This document shows positions 32,025 through 42,500 of a stretch of DNA of 64,000 nucleotides, piece after piece. Location: assembly GCF_004834005.1 (NCBI RefSeq), contig NZ_STFF01000004.1, forward strand, positions 547,664-611,663, written 5' to 3'. The position numbers and the translations under genes are program-made. Position 1 is the first letter of the stretch. The number at the start of each line of letters is the position of its first letter. Under the pieces are notes generated by a model. The model was not told the DNA's origin, did no database searches, and was given only the letters and a program-made list of their open reading frames with translations. The stretch comes from Niastella caeni (GTDB lineage Bacteria; Bacteroidota; Bacteroidia; Chitinophagales; Chitinophagaceae).

Positions 32025-32120
32025 TATATAATTGGGTTTTGAAGGAAGCTTCAAGCAGGAATAAGCTTCTGGGTAATGTTTTAAAGAAACGGTTGGTTAA
32101 ATCTCCGATTCCCTTCATCG

Positions 32121-32128
32121 TAAAAATA
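32121..32128 (-). promoter_or_regulatory. -7-like box of the fibre gene
   Basis: The minus strand reads TATTTTTA (one mismatch to TAnnTTTG). It sits about 97 bases before the start codon and 59 bases from the middle operator repeat, the same geometry as at 56240-56247. Confidence 0.4.
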
Positions 32129-32157
32129 GGTTATTAGGTACAATGGATGCCCAAAAA

Positions 32158-32213
32158 CTAATACACGTGCATATCTGGCAATAAGTGTGCAGTTTTAGCC
32201 AATAGTCGTGCAG
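32158..32213 (-). promoter_or_regulatory. Three direct repeats (20-21 bp apart) upstream of the fibre gene; candidate LytTR-type operator
   Basis: Plus-strand units are TAATACACGTGCA (from 32159), CAATAAGTGTGCAG (32179) and CAATAGTCGTGCAG (32200). Their GTGCA cores start at 32167, 32187 and 32208. The block recurs in diverged form at 56279-56334 in front of the Rhs operon. Direct repeats with about 21-bp centre spacing are typical of LytTR response-regulator sites; that assignment is inference. Confidence 0.55.
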
Positions 32214-32313
32214 GTGACAACTGGTCTTATTCAGCTGCAACCGAGCATTCAAGGTCATAGAGAAATTAATAGTGCAATCTTGCAAGGAGAGTTTAAAATA
32301 GTGTTGGTGTTCT

Positions 32314-32526
32314 TTATTTAAATGTAACCTGGTGATTTTTGCCGTTATAATGCACTAAGGTATCAGCGGAAAAGATAAGTTGCGGGTTTTGACAGTTTTC
32401 CTGTTTTAAATGAATCGCTGCTGGATCAAAGATTTCAATTGGAACAGCCAACTTATTATATAGCTCTTCGGTTATGGTAAATAATAAGTCAGTTGCTTTT
32501 TTATTTTTATGAATGTGAATGCTCAT
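32314..32526 (-). CDS. Small hypothetical protein (70 residues)
   Basis: An AT-rich gene for MSIHIHKNKKATDLLFTITE, continuing to a C-terminus VHYNGKNHQVTFK. There is no signal peptide and I do not recognise the family. It is monocistronic, starts with ATG, and lies between the fibre gene and the AT-rich genes next to the toxin operon. Such small AT-rich genes often gather beside polymorphic-toxin loci, but nothing in the sequence shows a role. Confidence 0.45.
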   Translation of the reverse strand: MSIHIHKNKKATDLLFTITEELYNKLAVPIEIFDPAAIHLKQENCQNPQLIFSADTLVHYNGKNHQVTFK

Positions 32527-32651
32527 TATGTAAAAAATAATCGACCTCCATCTGTATCTGGTAATTGCAACATTTAAAATCTACAAACCTTGACGCGTAA
32601 AATAAAAAGAATGTAAATTTATTAATTATTTATTTCCGTTAAAAATAGCTA

Positions 32652-32659
32652 TACTTTTG
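32652..32659 (+). promoter_or_regulatory. -7 promoter box of the 109-residue gene
   Basis: TACTTTTG matches TAnnTTTG, with TTTA (32629-32632) 19 bases upstream as a near -33 box, and lies 24 bases before the ATG at 32683. Confidence 0.55.
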
Positions 32660-32682
32660 AATTTAAACTCAATCAAATTCTA

Positions 32683-33012
32683 ATGAAGTTTTTAATATCT
32701 TTTTCTATTTTGGGTATCATAACTATCTCTACAAAGGCACAAAGCTTGGAAGAAAAACTGGCTGATTCAGCTTGTAAGTATATTGACTCAATAAATCTTG
32801 CAAAGATAATTACACCTCAGGATAAAAAAACTGCCATTACTTTCATTTTTGCAAAAGCTGTAGCTGAAAATAACCAAGCTATTAATAGCGATAAACGATT
32901 TGCAGGTTTAAAAAGTTATGAACAGGGTAAAAAACTAGGGCAGTTGATGGCTCAAAATATTTTTCCTACTATGAGGACCAGATGCCCCAAGTTTCAAAAA
33001 TTAGCAAACTGA
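32683..33012 (+). CDS. Small exported hypothetical protein (109 residues)
   Basis: The product has a signal peptide (MKFLISFSILGIITISTKAQ), then an entirely helical mature part of about 89 residues with two cysteines (SACKYID and RTRCPKF) that could form a disulfide. I do not recognise it. It is AT-rich, has its own good promoter and converges with the candidate immunity gene, whose 3' end is 22 bases away. A periplasmic location could suit a second, periplasmic toxin antagonist, but this is only a thought. Confidence 0.6.
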   Translation: MKFLISFSILGIITISTKAQSLEEKLADSACKYIDSINLAKIITPQDKKTAITFIFAKAVAENNQAINSDKRFAGLKSYEQGKKLGQLMAQNIFPTMRTRCPKFQKLAN

Positions 33013-33034
33013 ACTAAGTACTACTTTCCCTTTG

Positions 33035-33544
33035 TTACAATAATAATCTCCTGCATTCAGGAATGACATCCTCTTTGATTTCTCTATACGATTCATCTGA
33101 TAGATGTTTAAGAAACGTATTAAAAAAGAATTCTGCTTCAGGTAGTAAGTAAGTTAAAATCGCATCATAGGGTAAATAATACTTGTTCTGACCAATGAAA
33201 AATAAAAAAGATTTATTTTTTAAATGACATATCTTAACCAAAAGAGGTTGATCGGGAAAAGAGAACGATGCCTCCCCATTTAAAACTGCTTCTCTTATAC
33301 TATTCATTAAATATACCCATAATTGATCTATTAGATCCCAGTATTTCCACGAAAATATTATTTGGTTATCATAAACAAAATCGATAAACCCATTTATATA
33401 CATATCAGTAAATCGCTTATCCTGAAAATAATTTCTTAAAGCTAATTCGTCTCCGATTGACAAAAACTTAGATGAATCGAATTCATCTAAGTTTTTGATT
33501 TTTTGACCATGATTTAATAAAAAGGTGTTAATATGATTTGCCAT
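33035..33544 (-). CDS. Candidate immunity protein for the Rhs-tip toxin
   Basis: A 169-residue soluble, acidic, AT-rich gene lying 8 bases after the stop of the giant Rhs toxin gene, the standard position for a cognate immunity gene. I recognise no family. Visible features are an N-terminal helical region (MANHINTFLLNHGQKIKNLD), aromatic-rich segments (YINGFIDFVYDNQIIFSWKYWD) and a C-terminal acidic helix (KHLSDESYREIKEDVIPECRR). There is no signal peptide, so it would act in the cytoplasm and protect against a cytoplasmic nuclease. The role rests on position, size and AT bias, not on homology. Confidence 0.65.
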   Translation of the reverse strand: MANHINTFLLNHGQKIKNLDEFDSSKFLSIGDELALRNYFQDKRFTDMYINGFIDFVYDNQIIFSWKYWDLIDQLWVYLMNSIREAVLNGEASFSFPDQPLLVKICHLKNKSFLFFIGQNKYYLPYDAILTYLLPEAEFFFNTFLKHLSDESYREIKEDVIPECRRLLL

Positions 33545-33552
33545 ATCTGAAA

Positions 33553-36500
33553 TTACTGATTCGGGTAAAACTGACCAACTTTTCCATCTTTAAAACCAAC
33601 TGTATACTCTTTGCCGCCATAAGTCCCTTTAATCTGGAACATTCCTTTATTACTTTTTTTAGATGTTAATAAATTATGATTCTGATTCATTATGGACTCA
33701 ATTGCTGATTTAACTTTGTCAGGAGTCATATCTCTCGATAAAAAGGTCTGCGTTGGTTTTATACTACCGTCCCAGTAATCAGGATGATGCCGTTCCATAA
33801 TATGAGTCATGCCCTGTTTTTCTAATTTAAAGTCATGTTTACCATATTTTCTTGTAAATCCGGTCCAATTCTTAAGATTTAAGCACGGGTTGCCATTATG
33901 AACGAGAATACTACTTTCAGATACATAGTAAGTATGGTACCCTTCTACAGTAAAGTTATAAACCGTAATTGGATTACTTTTCTGTATAAACCGAATGGAA
34001 TCTATCGATAACTTCAGGTTATTAAAGGTGGTAAGCGTATCTCCAGCTATCAGATCTTGGGCTTTTGTCCATTTTCCATGAACATAAAAAGGATGTTCAT
34101 GAGTAACTTCCAGCTTGTGTCCTTTAAAATAAATTACAAAATACTGATCGAATGTCTGGGTAAATACATGTATTACTCTTTGCAGTTTCATTACATGCAG
34201 GCTATCGCTATATGCCCACACAGAATCCCCGATTGCAATCTGTTCTATTGGTTTATATCCCTTTGAAGTCAATACTGTTGTTCCTTCTGTAAAACAGCCG
34301 CAAGGTTTTTGTTTAATTAAGTTTTCTGCCTTTTGCAATACTTTATTACTAATGCTCTTGAATTTTGTGGCATAGCTAATGAGTTTTGTAGCAGCAGCTC
34401 CACTTACTACATTCCCCACAAGTTCTCCAGCCATGCTTCCTAACTCGTATTGACCTTGTTCATTCCATGCAATAATATTTTGTGCTTTTTGCTTATAATC
34501 TTCAAAGATCATTTGGGCAAAACCTACAGGATCGGTTGCTGCTGTTTTTATCGCCTCTACAAACTCATCTCTAAATTTTGCATCAGTTCCCAAATTCCAG
34601 GCTAGTTTGCCCATTGCAATGATACTAATATTTTCCACCAGGCCATCAACAAATCCTGCAGCTATGGGTGGTAATTTAACTCCCCAATCCTCTAATTTCT
34701 TAGACAGTTCAGCTCCATCCAGATCTATAAATGATATCGGGCTGTTTCCTGCAAATTGATAAGGTGTCCACCATGGATAATCTTTTGTAAGCGGGTCTAC
34801 AGATAAGAATTTTGCAATCCTTGGGTCATAAATCCGTAAACCATAATCCTGCTGATTACCTACTCCATCTAACTCATTATCATTCTCTTTGCCGTTAAAG
34901 CCATACCTGTAATTTCCATTATTAAATATACGGTCTGGCATTTGCATTCCAAACGGATAATAATCACTGGCTGATAAAACAGTCGCTGTATAATAATCAA
35001 CTATATTATCAGTTCCTGCATCTACTCCCGTTGTAATATCGTTGACGGTGGCTAATACATTGCCTAAGTGATTGGTTAACTCGTATGCTTTTTGTCCCAA
35101 TATACCCCATTCACTTGTTCCATTTGTGCTTATAATATTGATATTGGGAGTCCACATTCCTAACCGGTTGTTTCCGTACAATTGTTGCTCCTGCCACCAG
35201 ATACCCGCTTGATTGTTTTGTTTATCGCTATAAATGGCCAAACTGTTGCCCTGTGCATCTCGCGTATACCAGGTGGTAGTAGGCACATTATTAACAGTAA
35301 CCACTTTTTTAACTCTATTGCCTGTTGCATCATACGAGTAAGCAATAAATGTTTGGGTACCGGCGACATTTTTAGTGATGCTTTTTATTCTTCCATATAC
35401 GGTCCAGGTAATGTTAGTAAAATTATTTGGTGATATCTGCTCTTTTACGAGGTTACCAATTTTATCAAATTCATAATTTGTTTGACCGTCTATATCTTCT
35501 ACACCATTTAGCGCCTGAGAATAATTGCCATCTATACCAAGGTTAATTTCTGCTACCTGTTGTAACTGATTATGGACCTTGTATTTCTGATTGATAACAG
35601 GATCGACTTGCTCTGTATAACTATACTTCAAATTATCCATTGCCGGCAGCATGCTACCGCTGTTTGCTCCATTACGCAGATAGGTATTGATGTTTCCATT
35701 GCCATCATACGTTATGATTTCGCCATAAGCGTTTAGTGCTTCTTTAGTGTTAATATTCCAGGACGTAGTGGATGCTGACAATGGATGGTAAAGCATAGTC
35801 TTTAACCTGTTCAATTGGTCATAATGATACGTATAGCCAACAGGATCGCCATTTCTGAATTTGCTTAAAGCAACCGTCATGTGACTAACATTTCCATTGA
35901 ATAGTTCATTGCCACTTACATCACTCGACTGTGCACTATAGTTTAAAGGGAATGCTACAGCAGATGCTCCAATGGGTTTATAATCGTTCTGATAATAACC
36001 TAAAGTGTAGGTCATTACATCTCGCGCCACCAGATTGCCATCTTCGCCCATTTCAGTGGTTGCATTTAGATTGTGACCATTGATTCCTTTTGTCCAACCT
36101 TTTAATGTATAGGCATAATCCAATCCCTGAACCTTATTTTTTCCTAATTCAGTACGAGCTAACGGTCCGTGCAGGTAGTATTGATAAAAGGCATCTATTT
36201 GTCCGTTTAATAAAATACTTCCTCGCTCATTGATCAGCGCTTCTGTACCTGAACTAGCTTCAATCAACCGGTTTTCTGCATCATGTTTATAAGCGTAATA
36301 GAACTGGTCGTTTTCTCCATGTTGATAACGTATAAAATTTGATTTACCACTTATCTGGTCGAATTCGTAATCAATTTTTTTCAACGCCACCCCATCTACT
36401 TGCTGCCACAGTGTTTCAACATATCCCGTCAGGTCATAGCTATAATATGTGGCTTGAAGTACGGGTCCTCCATATGTATCTTTATATAAGGTGGCGCTTA

Positions 36501-39500
36501 CCCGTTTGCGCAAATTTTTCTGTAATAATCCGGCTTGTACACCAAGCCCGGCAATTGGTATTTTATCATATACTGTTTGTGTTATTTCTGTTTTTGTACC
36601 GGTTCCATTGAATGCTGTCAAATCATTTATTGTAAGGAACCCTGACACTGGTAATTGCTGCGGCAGGTTGCTTTTCTCCCCTACTTCCACTTTTCTTCCA
36701 ATAGCGTCATACTCAGTATAACTATACCTATTAGGGTTCTCATTGTCATGCGGTGCCCTTTGTTCTTCATTTTGGGATGCAACCATTCTACTTAGCATAT
36801 CATACCAGAAATAGGAATGCCCTCCGTCTGGTGATTTTTGTTGCACTATAAAACTGGCGCTATTATACGCATAACTCGTCGTCAACCTATGCCTTGGATA
36901 AACACCTGGCAGCACCGTTTCCACTGCTACAAGATCCTGAACAGATGATGTAGCGTTGTTATAAGTGAAGTTGCCTTGAATACGCACGGGTACATGCGCA
37001 CAGGTTACATCATACGGGTATTGACCATCTGTACTGCTCATGGGCCAGTAGGCTACCAGATTGCTCGTTGACGGTGAAATACTTTTATTCCTGTCGTTAG
37101 CAATCTCCGTTTGGGAACGTACCCTGTCCCAAACGCGTACTTCATCCAGTGAGCCTTTCATAGATCCATATGGGCCTGAACAGAAATTATAACTCGGGCT
37201 TACATATGTTTTGCTGCCGGCTGCTGCTGTTGCCCTTAATTGCCCATCGATATATAAGAATGGTTTTTTGTTATCATATACTACAGCTACATGATGCCAG
37301 CCAGTCATAACGCCCTCCCAAACAAGTATTGATGGCATATACCCATCGGCATGTTCATATACGCTTACCCCATTTTTACCTACCGATATACCCATCCCGG
37401 CCTTGTTGGTTGACGATGGGCCGCCCCATGCCGGGAAGATCGCAAATTTCTGCCCGCTGACGCCTCCTGTATAGCTGCCTTCCAGATCAATTTCATGGTC
37501 CTCCTGCGGATTTACCCACATTTCTACCGTAAAGTTGTTGGTGATATGCTGGAACCAGTTGCCATCGCCGCTTGAACTGAGGGGTCCGTTTACCTCTAAT
37601 GCGCCACGGTTGCTTACCGTACGGGTCTCGATATTACTATTGCAGGTTGCAGCATAGTTCAAGCGTCCCCATACTATTAACGGACTCGATTGTACTTTCA
37701 ACGCTCCTTCGGGTGCACGGCATGGTTGTACGTAATCGACCGCAATTTCTGAATGCTGGATCAACCGGTCGTATACACGGATATGCCTTAACTGGTTGAT
37801 CTCCTCTGCCGGAAGCGTATAACCGGCAGCTATTTCCCAGGCAAAGGGATAACCTGGCGCCGATGCATCGGGCAGTAACGTCAACTGTTTGTTGTTGAGA
37901 TATAGATCCCATTGTCCGCTGGTAAAATTATTGCTTTGTACCACCAGGTGCGACCATTCGGGTATCCCGGTTCCAGCCAGATCCGCTACTGCATGATTCG
38001 ACAACGTAAGGTTGATCACGCCGCCTGCCTCCGGTTGCATCGTATACAGTTCCACCCACAATTTATTATTGTTGATAGCTGCCTGGTACAAATATTTATG
38101 ATCTGGTGTAATGAAACGAACATGGCGGCTGAAGCCCGTGCCACTGAGCCACAATTCAAGCGATTTGGCGCTGCCATTTTGCAGAGCAGTGCTGAATTTG
38201 TTCAGAACGGTTGTTTTATTCTCAGTTGCCTGCGTATACATATTGGTACAGTCTACCAGGTCGTCCGACTTGCGGTAGCCATCTACCAATGTCATTTCCT
38301 CATCGCTCAGGAAACGTACACCTTCCGGGGAAACCGTGCGTATGAGATTACCGGCCTGATCATAATAATATAAGGTATAATGATAGGTTTGTTGAACCGT
38401 AGTCATTTTGGCGCTTGCCTGTGCTTGTGAACAGGTGCTTATATAGTTCAATCTGAACAGCCGTTTCTCTTCTTCAATATAAGCCAGCCAGTCGCGGCGG
38501 CCATTGATAATAGCTGCTTCTACCAGGCTCTTCAAACAAACGTAAGGATCAACTTCCACTTGCGTATAAGGCACATTGTTGCACAGAATGGCTGATTGAT
38601 TTGATTGTGAAAGCGCTTCATATTCCTGATACCGGAACGCCGCCATTGAGAAGCCCCAACGATGATTGAGGAAGTTGGCCAGCATATCAGGGTAATTAAC
38701 ATGGCTTGCATCGAAGTTGGTACCCAATTCAGCTTGCAGCGCCGCTTTTGCGTTATCATAGTCCGCTTTGGTAATGCAACCAAACGTACCTGGTTCCATG
38801 AACACCGGTAACGGAATGTTATCTTCCAGTAAGAACCGGCAGTTGTCGCACGATTTCTCCATCATAGCCAGTTCGGTACGGCTGAGGTTCATGGCATTGC
38901 CGTACTTGTTTGTGAGATAGTCGAAGAGATTCGCACCTGCGGCGTCTGTACGTAATTGCTGCAGGCGGGCACACAAACTGGCATTGGTTTTACCAAGCAT
39001 CACAGAAGCCGACTGTTGTTTGGGTTCATAGGGATGCGGCTCATCGAGCAGCCAGGGGTTGCAGGTCATAGTGAGCGCATTGCTGCCAAATACATCGATC
39101 ATTGCCTGTTTAAATGACGCAGTACTTGTTACACCAGGACGAACCGTGCTGGCGCCAAACGGATGGTCGGTATCACCACCATTAGTACATACTTCAATTA
39201 ATTTCGCCCGTATCTCAAGTGTTTTGGCATCCCGCTGTGGTTGTGAATAAGCTGCCAGGCAATCTGAAAGTTGTGAGATCCATCTATCCGCCTGCGCTTC
39301 ACAATTTGTTTTTACCTGATCTTCAATGAGCATGTTGTTCTCATTCTGCATGTCGATCATGTTCTGCAACGTGAAATTGGAGTTATAGTCAATTTCAGGG
39401 AAGCGTGGTTTCTTGTATCTATAGGCGTCCGGGCAATAAATGATGCCATAACCCCCATCAGCGAAAGTCGTTGCCGCGCTTGCAAGACTATTGTTACAGT

Positions 39501-42500
39501 CAAGCACCCACACATTCTGAAAAGTGAGCGTATTTATTCCAATATAAACTCTGACGCATTCATAAGGACCGAATAAATCTCCGTGAGGGCAATCAGTTTG
39601 CGGTACCTGGTCTGGACCGGTTGATTCATAAATCGTGTAATATCCATGACCTGTTTCATTGTTATAATACCAGCTATTTGAAGCACGGTCTGCGCTTGCA
39701 CGCAACTCCAATGCGCCGGCACAAGGATCCTGTGTTCCCGAACAGGTTATTACCGTGGCATTATAGAAGGTTTCAGTGATCTTACCTCTTACCCGTAAAC
39801 ATGGATAGAATACCGGTTCGTTGGCGCAAGGCATCGATGGCGGCGTATAACCATCCCATGTGTTCTCATAAACGTAGATAAGTTCATCGTTCAAGCCGCG
39901 GTAAGTTAAGGGGTCTACACCGATGTTATCTTTTACAAATATATCCTGTGGGTTTGTACAGGCATCACAGGTGTGAACGCTTGCATTCGTAAATACCAGT
40001 GGCGTGTTATTCCCTACCTGCACTTTAATACAAGGCTGATAATTGGGGGTATACGCACATTCCGGTGTTGCTCCGCCTGAAGCCAGTTTAACGTAATAGT
40101 ACTGGCCGTTCTTATAGAACTTATAGGTATCCAATTGCTGATCTACATTGTAGATCGGCGCATTGGCGCAAAGATCCTTGCGGCACTCTATTAACCAAAC
40201 GTTGGTGTATTGGAAAGGAATGCCTGAACTGTTTATAGAAAACTTCAAACAGCTAAAGAAGGTCCGCTGAATGAGGGTGCCATCCTGACAATATGGCTCT
40301 GTAGCTGGCGGCTCATTTGCCTTGCCAGGTACTATGTGAAAAGTTGACAACTGTCCTGAAGTCCAAAAAAGCTGGAATTTATTGTTGCTTAATTGTTGAC
40401 CGTTGGGTATAGATACACCGGTGCAGGAAGGCGGTGGTGCAACGGAATCGCAGGTTACATATTGTACTTTAATTGTATTGACCGGTATGATGTTTGAAAC
40501 GCAAATGATCTTTTCCGACTGACCCGGGGCAAATTGGATGCTCGTTGGTTTTACAGGTGCAGCCCCAAATTCTGTCGGATAATACAGCTGAAGCGTCATC
40601 CACCTTGTTGCTACACTGCGTTTATAGGTAATACGAATTGCCTGTGTACCCGGTTGTTCGCAAGATTCAATGCCAATGGCTTTTTCTATCCCAAAATCAT
40701 TTGCAGTTGCGCAGGAACCGAAAGAGTAAGGCTTACCAACAGGGCATTTGTCACCACAGGTTGTATTGCTCCTTAGTAACTGGTAATACTTTTGTTTTAA
40801 CTGGAAGTAGATCTCTTTATACTGGTCCCATTCTTTGTTAGGCACCCGGCACGATGCAACGGGTGTACAATTGTTCCAGCTATCTCCTGTTGGTCCTGAA
40901 TTGGTGCTGCCGTCCAGATCGGCACAATACAACAGGTAATCAATTACCTGGGTAAGGCCTTTTACATTGGCGCCTGATACGGTCACCTTCATTATATTGG
41001 CGCTGAAATTGTTCAGATCAGATTGCATCTGACTTCTGTACACAGCACCCGGGGCGCCATCCTTGAAGAACGGGTCCTGGGCCAGTAACCAGGCGCCATT
41101 GGTATACGAATAGGCTAATCCACTGGTGCCCGGAATGTTGGGAATATCAGCTGCTTTATTGATGAACTGCTGCACCTGGTCGTCCCACATGATATAATTG
41201 CTGTTGGCATTACAAAAATCCAGTTTACACTTCTCCGGGTGGAACTGGAGGAATTTTGTTGCCCATTCAGGTTTCCAGTATTTCACCAGCATTTCCAATG
41301 TAAAATTCTCATCGTATGGCGAAGTGATATTGCCATTTTCATCGGTAAATGCTTCTGCCTGATAATCGGGGTCGCTGGGGTCTTTACGGGGGAATATACC
41401 TCCACCCCCAGTTAGACGCCAATTGAGGGAAATGACATTAATCTCCTGCTCGATTACCATGAATGGTTCGAACCCGAATAATGCATACTGTCCGCCGGGT
41501 GATACATCTTCCAGCATTTCCTCCTCATACCTCGAGCACGAAGAAACCATGCAGGAAGCTTTCAACGCCAGACATTGCGTATGTAACCTGCTATATAAGC
41601 CGGAGATAAAAGTATTTAATGCGGCGCTGTTGGTGCTTACCTGGTAATCGTTCAGTTTGCTGATGATCGCCTGGGTGAATTGCGTCTCGGTACCCAATGC
41701 TGCTTCGCAGGTAGTGCACTCATTGAAGCAACCATCGAAATTCGTATTGTTCAGGTAATCGAGCACAAATTCCACTTCTTTTTTCAGGTCGTTATTGGCG
41801 TCGCGTTGCTCAATATACTTATCAGCATATGCGTTGATCACATCCTTGCTTAACTTTAGTTCAAAGCTGATGTAATACTCGCCTATACCCTGAAATTGAA
41901 CGGTGAACGGTGCATATGGGGAACCTACATAATTACAATCGCCATCTTTTGTTCCTATCTGGATCGGGTTGGGTCCGCTTGTATAGATGGGCTGACCGCA
42001 ATCATTCGTAATGCGTATGGTAAGATCGTAATAACAATTACTGCACACCTGGAAAGCAGGGCCCTGATAGGTATAGATCAGTTTCTGAATATCGTAATCG
42101 AACGTGGCGCTGGCATTCACTACCGATGACAGGTACGTAGTTTTGGCCTTAATGCTTAAGGCCGTTACATCGAATACAAACTGTTGCGGACGCAGAATGG
42201 TAAAGGTTTCCGGTTTCGGCTGCGGTTTCGATAGCAATGCATCCATACCTTTGGGTTCATCCCCGGTAAGCGCAGTCGCTATGGTCTTTCCACTGGCATT
42301 GAGATAGCTTATACTGATCTGCCCATTGGGATCCACCACCATATTCTTCTGGTAATGGTTCGCATAGCCTACGTCATTCCCGAATAACCTATCCAACTCC
42401 CAGGATTCCGGTTTGCCATAATAATATTTGGTTACATGGCGATAGTCGCGATCGGTTGGATCGGTTGGATTCGGGGCGCCCGGCTGGAATCGGGGACCTA

